This document shows, piece after piece, positions 25,020 through 41,100 of a stretch of DNA of 64,000 nucleotides. A program made the translations under genes and the position numbers. Position 1 is the first letter of the stretch. Each line of letters opens with the position of its first letter. Location: positions 7,617,501-7,681,500 of the forward strand of contig NW_025963548.1 of assembly GCF_910591885.1 (NCBI RefSeq), given 5' to 3'. Source of the stretch: Bombus terrestris. Its lineage: Eukaryota > Arthropoda > Insecta > Hymenoptera > Apidae. Below the pieces are notes generated by a model. It saw only the letters and a program-made list of their open reading frames with translations, did not search any database and was not told the DNA's origin.

Positions 25020-28000
25020 GTATAACGCTATATTGCACGACTATATGACGTATAACGTCACATTGCATGACTATAGCACGTATAACGCTATATTGCATCA
25101 CTATATGACGTATAACGTTATGATATATTACGTTATTACGTATAACGTTTTATTGCATGACTGTATGACGTATAACGTCATATTGCATGACTATAGGACG
25201 TATAACGTTATATTGCTTCACTACATGACGTATAACGCTATATTGCATCACTATAGGACGTATTACGTTATATACTATTACGATATAACGTATAACGTTA
25301 TACTGCATCACTATAGCACGTATAACGTTATATCGCATTACTGAATGACGTATAACGTTATATTGCTTCTCTTTATGACGTATAACGTTATGAACTATTA
25401 CGTTATAACGTATAACGTTATATTGCATCACTATATGACGTATAACGACATATGGCATGACTATAGGACGTACAACGTTATATTGCATGACTACAGGACG
25501 TATAACGTTATATTGCATCACTATAGGATGTAATTCGTTATGATATATTACGTTATTACGTATAACGTTTTATTGCATCACTATATGACGTAGAATGTTA
25601 TACTGCATCACTATATGACGTATAACGTCATATTGCATGACTATAGGACGTATAACGTTATATTGCATCACTACATGACGTATAACGTTATATTGCATCA
25701 CCATAGGACGTATTACGTTATATACTATTACGTTATAACGTATAACGTCATACTGCATCACTATAGCACGTATAACGTTATATCGCATTACTGAATGACG
25801 TATAACGTTATATAGCTTCTCTTTATGACGTATAACGTTATGAACTATTACGTTATAACGCATAACGTTATATTGCATCACTATATGACGTATAACGTCA
25901 TATTGCATGACTATAGGACGTATAACGTTATATTGCATTACTAAATGACGTATAACGTTATGTAGCTTCTCTTTATGACGTGTAACGTTATGAACTATTA
26001 CGTTATAACGGATAACGTTATATTGCATCACTATATGACGTATAACGTCATATTGCATGACTACAGGACGTATAACGTTATATTGCATCACTATATGAAG
26101 TATAACGTCATATTGCATGACTACAGGACGTATAACGTTATATTGCATCGCTATAGGATGTAATACGTTATGATATATTACGTTATTACGTATAACGTTT
26201 TATTGCATCACTATATGACGTAGAATGTTATACTGCATCACTATATGACGTATAACGTCATATTGCATGACTATAGGACGTATAACGTTATATTGCATCA
26301 CTATATGAAGTATAACGTCATATTGCATGACTATAGGACGTATAACGTTATATTGCATCACTATATGACGTATAACGTCATATTCCATGACTATAGGACG
26401 TATAACGTTATATTGCATCACTACATGACGTATAACGTTATATTGCATCACTATAGGACGTATTACGTTATATACTATTACGTTATAACGTATAACGTTA
26501 TACTGCATCACTATATGACATATAACGGTATATTGCAATACTAAATGACGTATAACGTTATATAGCTTCTCTTTATGACGTGTAACGTAATGAACTATTA
26601 CGTTATAACGTATAACGTTATATTGCATCACTATATGACGTATAACGTTAAATTTCATCACTATAGGACGTATTACGTTATATACTATCACGTTATAACG
26701 TATAACGTTATATTGCATTACTAAATGACGTATAACGTTATATTGCACCACTATTGATCGTATAACGTTATATACTATTACGCTATAACGTATAACGTTG
26801 TATTGCATCACTATAGGACGTAAACGTTATATCGCATTACTGAATGACGTATAACGTTATATAGCTTCTCTTTATGACGTATAACATTATGAGCTATTCC
26901 GTTATAACGTATAACGCTATAGTGCATCACTATATGACGTATAACGTTAAATTGCATCACTATAGGACGTATTACGCTATATACTATCACGTTATAACGT
27001 ATAACGTTATATTGCATCACTATAGGATGTAATACGTTATGATATATTACGTTATTACGTATAACGTTTTATTGCATGACTATATGACGTATAACGTCAT
27101 ATTGCATGACTATAGGACGTATAACGTTATATTGCTTCACTACATGACCTATAACGCTATATTGCATCACTATAGGACGTATTACGTTATATACTATTAC
27201 GATATAACGTGTAACGTTATACTGCATCACTATAGCGCGTATAACGTTATATCGCATTACTGAATGACGTATAACGTTATATAGCTTCTCTTTATGACGT
27301 ATAACGTTATGAACTATTCCGTTATAACTTATAACGTTATATTGCATTACTAAATGACGTATAACGTTATATTGCACCACTATTGATCGTATAACGTTAT
27401 ATACTATTACGCTATAACGTATAAAGTTATATTGCATCACTATATGACGTATAACGTGAAATTGCATCACTATAGGACGTATTACGTTATATACTATCAC
27501 GTTATAACGTATAACGTTATATTGCATTACTAAATGACGTATAACGTTATATTGCACCACTATTGATCGTATAACGTTATATACTATTACGCTATAACGT
27601 ATAACGTTGTATTGCATCACTATAGGACGTAAACGTTATATCGCATTACTGAATGACGTATAACGTTATATAGCTTCTCTTTATGACGTATAACATTATG
27701 AGCTATTCCGTTATAACGTATAACGCTATATTGCACGACTATATGACGTATAACGTCATATTGCATGACTATAGGACGTATAACGTTATATTGCATTACT
27801 AAATGACGTATAACGTTATGTAGCTTCTCTTTATGACGTGTAACGTTATGAACTATTACGTTATAACGGATAACGTTATATTGCATCACTATATGACGTA
27901 TAACGTCATATTGCGTGACTACAGGACGTATAACGTTATATTGCATCACTATATGACGTATAACGTTATATTGCATCACTCTATGACGTATAACGTCATA

Positions 28001-28635
28001 TTGCATGACTATAGGACGTATAACGTTATATTGCATTACTACATGACGTATAACGTTATATTGCATCACTATAGGACGTATTACGTTATATTGCATCACT
28101 ATATGACGTATAACGATACATTGCATTACTAAATGACGTATAACGTTATATAACTTCTCTTTATGACGTGTAACGTTATGAACTATTACGTTATAACGGA
28201 TAACGTTATATTGCATCACTATATGACGTATAACGTCATATTGCGTGACTACAGGACGTATAACGTTATATTGCATCACTATTGGATGTAATACGTTATG
28301 ATATATTACGTTATTACGTATAACGTTTTATTGCATCACTATATGACGTAGAATGTTATACTGCATCACTATATGACGTATAACGTCATATTGCATGACT
28401 ATAGGACGTATAACGTGATATTGCATCACTACATGACGTATAACGTTATATTGCATCACTATAGGACGTATTACGTTATATACTATTACGTTATAACGTA
28501 TAACGTCATACTGCATCACTATAGCCGGTATAACATTATATCGCATTACTGAATGACGTATAACGTTATATAGCTTCTCTTTATGACGTATAACGTTATG
28601 AACTATTACGTTATAACGCATAACGTTATATTGCA
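25020..28635 (+). repeat. Transitional satellite without 31-bp monomers
   Basis: This is mixed monomers only. It contains a 0.6-kb stretch near 26341-27000 that recurs near 31.08-31.7 kb, sharing TTCCATGACT and AAATTTCATCAC. It also has paired GATATATTACG/TTATTACG monomers at about 25540, 26170, 27045 and 28300, and a block at about 28201-29190 that recurs at 32.6-33.6 kb (offset 4,408). No gene-like or unique sequence is present. Confidence 0.85.
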
Positions 28636-31600
28636 TCACTATATGACGTATAACGTCATATTGCATGACTATAGGACGTATAACGTTATATTGCATTACT
28701 AAATGACGTATAACGTTATGTAGCTTCTCTTTATGACGTGTAACGTTATGAACTATTACGTTATAACGGATAACGTTATATTGCATCACTATATGACGTA
28801 TAACGTCATATTGCATGACTACAGGACGTATAACGTTATATTGCATCACTATAGGATGTAATACGTTATGATATATTACGTTATTACGTATAACGTTTTA
28901 TTGCATGACTATATGACGTATAACGTCATATTGCATGACTATAGGACGTATAACGTTATATTGCTTCACTACATGACGTACAACTCTATATTGCATCACT
29001 ATAGGACGTATTACGTTATATACTATTACGTTATAACGTATAACGTTATACTGCATCACTATAGCACGTATAACGTTATATCGCATTACTGAATGACGTA
29101 TAACGTTATATAGCTTCTCTTTATGACGTATAACGTTATGAACTATTACGTTATAACGTATAACGTTATATTGCATCACTATATGACGTATAACGTCATA
29201 TTGCATGACTATAGGACGTATAACGTTATATTGCATTACTAAATGACGTATAACGTTATGTAGCTTCTCTTTATGACGTGTAACGTTATGAACTATTACG
29301 TTATAACGGATAACGTTATATTGCATCACTATATGACGTATAACGTCATATTGCATGACTACAGGACGTATAACGTTATATTGCATCACTATAGGATGTA
29401 ATACGTTATGATATATTACGTTATTACGTATAACGTCATATTGCATGACTATAGGACGTATAACGTTATATTGCTTCACTACATGACGTACAACTCTATA
29501 TTGCATCACTATAGGACGTATTACGTTATATACTATTACGTTATAACGTATAACGTTATACTGCATCACTATAGCACGTATAACGTTATATCGTATTACT
29601 GAATGACGTATAACGTTATATAGCTTCTCTTTATGACGTATAACGTTATGAACTATTACGTTATAACGTATAACGTTATATTGCATCACTATATGACGTA
29701 TAACGTCATATTGCATGACTATAGGACGTATAACGTTATATTGCATCACTACATGACGTATAACGTTATATTGCATCACTATAGGACGTATTACGTTATA
29801 TACTATTACGTTATGACGTATAACGTTATACTGCATCACTATATGACATATAACGATATATTGCAATACTAAATGACGTATAACGTTATATAGCTTCTCT
29901 TTATGACGTGTAACGTTATGAACTATTACGTTATAACGTATAACGTTATATTGAATCACCATATGACGTATAGCGTTAAATTGCATCACTATAGGACGTA
30001 TTACGCTATATACTATCACGTTATAACGTATAACGTTATATTGCATTACTAAATGACGTATAACGTTATATTGCACCACTATTGATCGTATAACGTTATA
30101 TACTATTACGCTATAACGTATAACGTTGTATTGCATCACTATAGGACGTAAACGTTATATCGCATTACTGAATGACTTATAACGTTATATAGCTTCTCTT
30201 TATGACGTATAACATTATGAGCTATTCCGTTATAACGTATAACGCTATATTGCACGACTATATGACGTATAACGTCACATTGCATGACTATAGGACGTAT
30301 AACGCTATATTGCATCACTATATGACGTATAACGTTATATTGCATCACCATAGGACGTATTACGTTATATTGCATCACTATATGACGTATAACGTTATAT
30401 TGCATCACTATAGGACGTATAACGTTATATTGCATCACCATAGGACGTATTACGTTATATACTATTACGTCATAACGTATAACGTTATACTGCATCACTA
30501 TATGACGTATAACGTCATATTCCATGACTATAGGACGTATAACGCTATATTGCATCACTACATGACGTATAACGTTATATTGCATCACTATAGGACGTAT
30601 TACGTTATATACTATTACGTTATAACGTATAACGTTATATTGCATCACTATATGACGTATAACGCCATATTGCATGACTATAGGACGTATAACGTTATAT
30701 TGCATCACTACATGACGTATAACGTTATATAGCTTCTCTTTATGACGTGTAACGTTATGAACTATTACGTTATAACGTATAACGTTATATTGCATCACTA
30801 TATGACGTATAGCGTTAAATTGCATCACTATAGGACGTATTACGCTATATACTATCACGTCATAACGTATAACGTTATATTGCATTACTAAATGACGTAT
30901 AACGTTATATTGCACCACTATTGATCGTATTACGTTATATACTATTACGTTATAACGTGTAACGTTATACTGCATCACTATAGCACGTATAACGTTATAT
31001 CGCATTACTGAATGACGTATAACGTTATATAGCTTCTCTTTATGACGTATAACGTTATGAACTATTACGTTATAACGTATAACGTTATATTGCATCACTA
31101 TATGACGTATAACGTCATATTCCATGACTATAGGACGTATAACGCTATATTGCATCACTACATGACGTATAACGTTATATTGCATCACTATAGGACGTAT
31201 TACGTTATATACTATTACGTTATAACGTATAACGTTATACTGCATCACTATATGACATATAACAGTATATTGCAATACTAAATGACGTATAACGTTATAT
31301 AGCTTCTCTTTATGACGTGTAACGTAATGAACTATTACGTTATAACGTATAACGTTATATTGCATCACTATATGACGTATAACGTTAAATTTCATCACTA
31401 TAGGACGTATTACGTTATATACTATCACGTTATAACGTATAACGCTATATTGCATTACTAAATGACGTATAACGTTATATTGCACCACTATTGATCGTAT
31501 AACGTTATATACTATTACGCTATAACGTATAACGTTGTATTGCATCACTATAGGACGTAAACGTTATATCGCATTACTGAATGACGTATAACGTTATATA

Positions 31601-34600
31601 GCTTCTCTTTATGACGTATAACATTATGAGCTATTCCGTTATAACGTATAACGCTATATTGCACGACTATATGACGTATAACGTCACATTGCATGACTAT
31701 AGGACGTATAACGCTATAGTGCATCACTATATGACGTATAACGTTATATTGCATCACCATAGGACGTATTACGTTATATTGCATCACTATATGACGTATA
31801 ACGTTATATTGCATCACTATAGGACGTATAACGTTATATTGCATCACCATAGGACGTATTACGTTATATACTATTACGTTATAACGTATAACGTTATACT
31901 GCATCACTATAGCACGTATAACGTTATATCGCATTACTGAATGACGTATAACGTTATATAGCTTCTCTTTATGACGTATAACGTTATGAACTATTACGTT
32001 ATAACGTATAACGTTATATTGCATCACTATAGGACGTATAACGTTATATTGCATCACCATAGGACGTATTACGTTATATACTATTACGTTATAACGTATA
32101 ACGTTATACTGCATCACTATAGCACGTATAACGTTATATCGCATTACTGAATGACGTATAACGTTATATAGCTTCTCTTTATGACGTATAACGTTATGAA
32201 CTATTACGTTATAACGTATAACGTTATATTGCATCACTCTATGACGTATAACGTCATATTGCATGACTATAGGACGTATAACGTTATATTGCATCACTAC
32301 ATGACGTATAACGTTATATTGCATCACTATAGGACGTATTACGTTATATTGCATCACTATATGACGTATAACGATATATTGCATTACTAAATGACGTATA
32401 ACGTTATATAGCTTCTCTTTACGACGTGTAACGTTATGAACTATTACGTTATAACGGATAACGTTATATTGCATTACTAAATGACGTATAACGTTATGTA
32501 GCTTCTCTTTATGACGTGTAACGTTATGAACTATTACGTTATAACGGATAACGTTATATTGCATCACTATATGACGTATAACGTCATATTGCATGACTGC
32601 AGGACGTATAACGTTATATTGCATCACTATATGAAGTATAACGTCATATTGCATGACTACAGGACGTATAACGTTATATTGCATCACTATAGGATGTAAT
32701 ACGTTATGATATATTACGTTATTACGTATAACGTTTTATTGCATCACTATATGACGTAGAATGTTATACTGCATCACTATATGACGTATAACGTCATATT
32801 GCATGACTATAGGACGTATAACGTGATATTGCATCACTACATGACGTATAACGTTATATTGCATCACTATAGGACGTATTACGTTATATACTATTACGTT
32901 ATAACGTATAACGTCATACTGCATCACTATAGCACGTATAACGTTATATCGCATTACTGAATGACGTATAACGTTATATAGCTTCTCTTTATGACGTATA
33001 ACGTTATGAACTATTACGTTATAACGCATAACGTTATGTTGCATCACTATATGACGTATAACGTCATATTGCATGACTATAGGACGTATAACGTTATATT
33101 GCATTACTAAATGACGTATAACGTTATGTAGCTTCTCTTTATGACGTGTAACGTTATGAACTATTACGTTATAACGGATAACGTTATATTGCATCACTAT
33201 ATGACGTATAACGTCATATTGCATGACTACAGGACGTATAACGTTATATTGCATCACTATAGGATGTAATACGTTATGATATATTACGTTATTACGTATA
33301 ACGTTTTATTGCATGACTATATGACGTATAACGTCATATTGCATGACTATAGGACGTATAACGTTATATTGCTTCACTACATGACGTACAACTCTATATT
33401 GCATCACTATAGGACGTATTACGTTATATACTATTACGTTATAACGTATAACGTTATACTGCATCACTATAGCACGTATAACATTATATCGCATTACTGA
33501 ATGACGTATAACGTTATATAGCTTCTCTTTATGACGTATAACGTTATGAACTATTACGTTATAACGTATAACGTTATATTGCATCACTATATGACGTATA
33601 GTGTTAAATTGCATCACTATAGGACGTATTACGCTACATACTATCACGTTATAACGTATAACGTTATATTGCATTACTAAATGACGTATAACGTTATATT
33701 GCACCACTATTGATCGTATAACGTTATATACTATTACGCTATAACGTATAACGTTGTATTGCATCACTATAGGACGTGAACGTTATATCGCATTACTGAA
33801 TGACGTATAACGTTATATAGCTTCTCTTTATGACGTATAACATTATGAGCTATTCCGTTATAACGTATAACGCTATATTGCAAGACTATATGACGTATAA
33901 CGTCACATTGCATGACTATAGGACGTATAACGCTATATTGCATCACTATATGACGTATAACGTTAAATTGCATCACTATAGGACGTATTACGCTATATAC
34001 TATCACGTTATAACGTATAACGTTATATTGCATCACTATATGACGTATAACGATATATTGCATTACTAAATGACGTATAAAGTTATATAGCTTCTCTTTA
34101 TGACGTGTAACGTTATGAACTATTACGTTATAACGGATAACGTTACATTGCATCACTATATGACGTATAACGTCATATTGCATGACTACAGGACGTATAA
34201 CGTTATATTGCATCACTATAGGATGTAATACGTTATGATATATTACGTTATTACGTATAACGTTTTATTGCATGACTATATGACGTATAACGTCATATTG
34301 CATGACTATACTACGTATAATGTTATATTGCTTCACTACATGACGTATAACGCTATATTGCATCACTATAGGACGTATTACGTTATATACTATTACGATA
34401 TAACGTATAACGTTATACTGCATCACTATAGCACGTATAACGTTATATCGCATTACTGAATGACGTATAACGTTATATAGCTTCTCTTTATGACGTATAA
34501 CGTTATGAACTATTACGTTATAACGTATAACGTTATATTGCATCACTATATGACGTATAACGTCATATTGCATGACTATAGGACGTATAACGTTATATTG

Positions 34601-36631
34601 CATCACTATATGACGTATAACGTTATATTGCATCACCATAGGACGTATTACGTTATATTGCATCACTATATGACGTATAACGATATATTGCATTACTAAA
34701 TGACGTATAACGTTATATAGCTTCTCTTTATGACGTGTAACGTTATGAACTATTACGTTATAACGGATAACGTTAAATTTTATCACTATATGACGTATAA
34801 CGTCATATTGCATGACTACAGGACGTATAACGTTATGTTGCATCACTATAGGATGTAATACGTTATGATATATTACGTTATTACGTATAACGTTTTGTTG
34901 CATCACTATATGACGTAGAATGTTATACTGCATCACTATATGACGTATAACGTCATATTGCATGACTATAGGACGTATAACGTTATATTGCTTCACTACA
35001 TGACGTATAACGCTATATTGCATCACTATAGGACGTATTACGTTATATACTATTACGTTATAACGTATAACGTTATACTGCATCACTATAGCACGTATAA
35101 CGTTATATCGCATTACTGAATGACGTATAACGTTATATAGCTTCTCTTTATGACGTATAACGTTATGAACTATTACGTTATAACGTATAACGTAATATTG
35201 CATCACTATATGTCGTAGAACGTTATATTGTATTACTAAATGACGTATAACGGTATATAGCTTCTCTTTATGACGTGTAACGTTATGAACTATTACGTTA
35301 TAACGTATAACGTTATATTGCATCACTATATGACGTATAACGTTAAATTGCATCACTATAGGACGTATTACGCTATATACTATCACGTTATAACGTACAA
35401 CGTTATATTGCATTACTAAATGACGTATAACGCTATATTGCACCACTATTGATCGTATAACGTTATATACTATTACGCTATAACGTATAACGTTGTATTG
35501 CATCACTATAGGACGTAAACGTTATATCGCATTACTGAATGACGTATAACGTTATATAGCTTCTCTTTATGACGTATAACATTATGAGCTATTCCGTTAT
35601 AACGTATAACGCTATATTGCACGACTATATGACGTATAGCGTCACATTGCATGACTATAGGACGTATAACGCTATAATGCATCACTACATGACGTATAAC
35701 GTTATATTGCATCACCATAGGACGTATTACGTTATATTGCATCACTATATGACGTATAACGTTATATTGCATCACTATAGGACGTATAACGTTATATTGC
35801 ATCACCATAGGACGTATTACGTTATATTGCATCACTATATGACGTATAACGTTATATCGCATTACTGAATGACGTATAACGTTATATAGCTTCTCTTTAT
35901 GACGTGTAACGTTATGAACTATTACGTTATAACGGATAACGTTAAATTGCATCACTATATGACGTATAACGTCATATTGCATGACTACAGGACGTATAAC
36001 GTTATATGGCATCACTATCGGATGTAATTCGTTATGGTATATTACGTTATTACGTATAACGTTTTATTGCATCACTATATGACGTAGAATGTTATACTGC
36101 ATCACTATATGACGTATAACGTCATATTGCATGACTATAGGACGTGTAACGTTATATTCCATCACTACATGACGTATAACGTTATATTGCATCACCATAG
36201 GACGTATTACGTTATATTGCATCACTATATGACGTATAACGTTATATCGCATTACTGAATGACGTATAACGTTATATAGCTTCTCTTTATGACGTGTAAC
36301 GTTATGAACTATTACGTTATAACGGATAACGTTAAATTGCATCACTATATGACGTATAACGTCATATTGCATGACTATAGGACGTATAACGTTATATTGC
36401 ATTTCTAAATGACGTATAACGTTAAATTGCATCACTATAGGATGTATTACGCTATACACTATCACGTTATAACGTATAACGTTATACTGCATCACTATAT
36501 GACATATAACGATATATTGCATTACTAAATGACGTATAACGTTATATAGCTTCTCTTTATGACGTGTAACGTTATGAACTATTACGTTATAACGTATAAC
36601 GTTATATTGCATCACTATATGACGTATAACG
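28636..36631 (+). repeat. 8-kb segmental duplication within the array, copy 1
   Basis: Matches 38081-46105. The offset is 9,445 bp up to about 30480, 9,414 bp around 31.0-31.9 kb and 9,474 bp from about 32.2 kb on, so three internal indels or replacements separate the copies. Rare markers occur in both copies at the expected places: CAACTCTATA at 28981, 29491 and 33389, GAATCACCATATG near 29953, and CTATACTACG near 34310. Outside the altered patches the copies differ at only a few bases per kb by eye. Confidence 0.9.
30300..30460 (+). repeat. Simple run of near-consensus monomers with CACCATAGG
   Basis: Five or so monomers in a row keep the TTGCATCAC core without the usual type alternation. 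CATCACCATAGG occurs twice, separated by plain CATCACTATATG and CATCACTATAGG units. The same run recurs near 31725-31870, 35690-35840, 39770-39900, 41140-41280, 45165-45310 and 52185-52330. It looks like a short local amplification spread by larger duplications. Confidence 0.75.
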
Positions 36632-38100
36632 TCATATTGCATGACTACAGGACGTATAAAGTTATATTTTATCACTATATGACGTATAACGTTATACTGC
36701 ACCACTATATGTCGTAGAACGTTATATTGTATTACTAAATGACGTATAACGTTATATAGCTTCTCTTTATGACGTGTAACATTATGAACTATTACGTTAT
36801 AACGTATAACGTTATATTGCATCACTATATGACGTATAACGTTAAATTGCACCACTATAGGACGTATTACGCTATATACTATCACGTTATAACGTATAAC
36901 GTTATATTGCATTACTAAATGACGTATAACGTTATATTGCACCACTATTGATCGTATAACGTTATATACTATTACGCTATAACGTATAACGTTGTATTGC
37001 ATCACTATAGGACGTGAACGTTATATCGCATTACTGAATGACGTATAACGTTATATAGCTTCTCCTTATGACGTATAACATTATGAGCTATTCCGTTATA
37101 ACGTATAACGCTATATTGCACGACTATATGACGTATAACGTCACATTGCATGACTATATGACGTATAACGATATATTGCATTACTAAATGACGTATAAAG
37201 TTATATAGCTTCTCTTTATGACGTGTAACGTTATGAACTATTACGTTATAACGGATAACGTTACATTGCATCACTATATGACGTATAACGTCATATTGCA
37301 TGACTACAGGACGTATAACGTTATATTGCATCACTATAGGATGTAATACGTTATGATATATTACGTTATTACGTATAACGTTTTATTGCATGACTATATG
37401 ACGTATAACGTCATATTGCATGACTACAGGACGTATAACGTTATATTGCTTCACTACATGACGTATAACGCTATATTGCATCACTATAGGACGTATTACG
37501 TTATATACTATTACGATATAACGTATAACGTTATACTGCATCACTATAGCACGTATAACGTTATGTCGCATTACTGAATGACGTATAACGTTATATAGCT
37601 TCTCTTTATGACGTATAACGTTATGAACTATTACGTTATAACGTATAACGTTATATTGCATCACTATATGACGTATAACGTCATATTGCATGACTATAGG
37701 ACCTATAACGTTATGTTGCATCACTATAGGATGTAATACGTTATGATATATTACGTTATTACGTATAACGTTTTATTGCATCACTATATGACGTAGAATG
37801 TTATACTGCATCACTATATGACGTATAACGTCATATTGCATGACTACAGGACGTATAACGTTATATTGCTTCACTACATGACGTATAACGCTATATTGCA
37901 TCACTATAGGACGTATTACGTTATATACTATTACGATATAACGTATAACGTTATACTGCATCACTATAGCACGTATAACGTTATATCGCATTACTGAATG
38001 ACGTATAACGTTATATAGCTTCTCTTTATGACGTATAACGTTATGAACTATTACGTTATAACGTATAACGTAATATTGCATCACTATATGACGTATAACG
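36340..38100 (+). repeat. 1.76-kb block, copy 1 (offset 13,734 bp)
   Basis: Matches 50074-51834, including TTTTATCACTATATG, the GTGAACG 29-bp monomer near 37010, TAGCTTCTCCTTATG, ATGTCGCATTAC and GACCTATAACGTTATGTTGC. It contains most of the linker between the two 8-kb copies. Its right limit (about 38100) nearly coincides with the left limit of the second 8-kb copy (38081). Confidence 0.86.
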
Positions 38101-41100
38101 TCATATTGCATGACTATAGGACGTATAACGTTATATTGCATTACTAAATGACGTATAACGTTATGTAGCTTCTCTTTATGACGTGTAACGTTATGAACTA
38201 TTACGTTATAACGGATAACGTTATATTGCATCACTATATGACGTATAACGTCATATTGCATGACTACAGGACGTATAACGTTATATTGCATCACTATAGG
38301 ATGTAATACGTTATGATATATTACGTTATTACGTATAACGTTTTATTGCATGACTATATGACGTATAACGTCATATTGCATGACTATAGGACGTATAACG
38401 TTATATTGCTTCACTACATGACGTACAACTCTATATTGCATCACTATAGGACGTATTACGTTATATACTATTACGTTATAACGTATAACGTTATACTGCA
38501 TCACTATAGCACGTATAACGTTATATCGCATTACTGAATGACGTATAACGTTATATAGCTTCTCTTTATGACGTATAACGTTATGAACTATTACGTTATA
38601 ACGTATAACGTTATATTGCATCACTATATGACGTATAACGTCATATTGCATGACTATAGGACGTATAACGTTATATTGCATTACTAAATGACGTATAACG
38701 TTATGTAGCTTCTCTTTATGACGTGTAACGTTATGAACTATTACGTTATAACGGATAACGTTATATTGCATCACTATATGACGTATAACGTCATATTGCA
38801 TGACTACAGGACGTATAACGTTATATTGCATCACTATAGGATGTAATACGTTATGATATATTACGTTATTACGTATAACGTCATATTGCATGACTATAGG
38901 ACGTATAACGTTATATTGCTTCACTACATGACGTACAACTCTATATTGCATCACTATAGGACGTATTACGTTATATACTATTACGTTATAACGTATAACG
39001 TTATACTGCATCACTATAGCACGTATAACGTTATATCGCATTACTGAATGACGTATAACGTTATATAGCTTCTCTTTATGACGTATAACGTTATGAACTA
39101 TTACGTTATAACGTATAACGTTATATTGCATCACTATATGACGTATAACGTCATATTGCATGACTATAGGACGTATAACGTTATATTGCATCACTACATG
39201 ACGTATAACGTTATATTGCATCACTATAGGACGTATTACGTTATATACTATTACGTTATAACGTATAACGTTATACTGCATCACTATATGACATATAACG
39301 ATATATTGCAATACTAAATGACGTATAACGTTATATAGCTTCTCTTTATGACGTGTAACGTTATGAACTATTACGTTATAACGTATAACGTTATATTGAA
39401 TCACCATATGACGTATAGCGTTAAATTGCATCACTATAGGACGTATTACGCTATATACTATCACGTTATAACGTATAACGTTATATTGCATTACTAAATG
39501 ACGTATAACGTTATATTGCACCACTATTGATCGTATAACGTTATATACTATTACGCTATAACGTATAACGTTGTATTGCATCACTATAGGACGTAAACGT
39601 TATATCGCATTACTGAATGACTTATAACGTTATATAGCTTCTCTTTATGACGTATAACATTATGAGCTATTCCGTTATAACGTATAACGCTATATTGCAC
39701 GACTATATGACGTATAACGTCACATTGCATGACTATAGGACGTATAACGCTATATTGCATCACTATATGACGTATAACGTTATATTGCATCACCATAGGA
39801 CGTATTACGTTATATTGCATCACTATATGACGTATAACGTTATATTGCATCACTATAGGACGTATAACGTTATATTGCATCACCATAGGACGTATTACGT
39901 TATATACTATTACGTCATAACGTATAACGTTATACTGCATCACTATAGCACGTATAACGTTATATCGCATTACTGAATGACGTATAACGTTATATAGCTC
40001 TCTTTATGACGTATAACGTTATGAACTATTACGTTATAACGTATAACGTTATATTGCATCACTATATGACGTATAACGCCATATTGCATGACTATAGGAC
40101 GTATAACGTTATATTGCATCACTACATGACGTATAACGTTATATAGCTTCTCTTTATGACGTGTAACGTTATGAACTATTACGTTATAACGTATAACGTT
40201 ATATTGCATCACTATATGACGTATAGCGTTAAATTGCATCACTATAGGACGTATTACGCTATATACTATCACGTCATAACGTATAACGTTATATTGCATT
40301 ACTAAATGACGTATAACGTTATATTGCACCACTATTGATCGTATTACGTTATATACTATTACGTTATAACGTGTAACGTTATACTGCATCACTATAGCAC
40401 GTATAACGTTATATCGCATTACTGAATGACGTATAACGTTATATAGCTTCTCTTTATGACGTATAACGTTATGAACTATTACGTTATAACGTATAACGTT
40501 ATATTGCATCACTATATGACGTATAACGTCATATTCCATGACTATAGGACGTATAACGCTATATTGCATCACTACATGACGTATAACGTTATATTGCATC
40601 ACTATAGGACGTATTACGTTATATACTATTACGTTATAACGTATAACGTTATACTGCATCACTATATGACATATAACGGTATATTGCAATACTAAATGAC
40701 GTATAACGTTATATAGCTTCTCTTTATGACGTGTAACGTAATGAACTATTACGTTATAACGTATAACGTTATATTGCATCACTATATGACGTATAACGTT
40801 AAATTTCATCACTATAGGACGTATTACGTTATATACTATCACGTTATAACGTATAACGCTATATTGCATTACTAAATGACGTATAACGTTATATTGCACC
40901 ACTATTGATCGTATAACGTTATATACTATTACGCTATAACGTATAACGTTGTATTGCATCACTATAGGACGTAAACGTTATATCGCATTACTGAATGACG
41001 TATAACGTTATATAGCTTCTCTTTATGACGTATAACATTATGAGCTATTCCGTTATAACGTATAACGCTATATTGCACGACTATATGACGTATAACGTCA

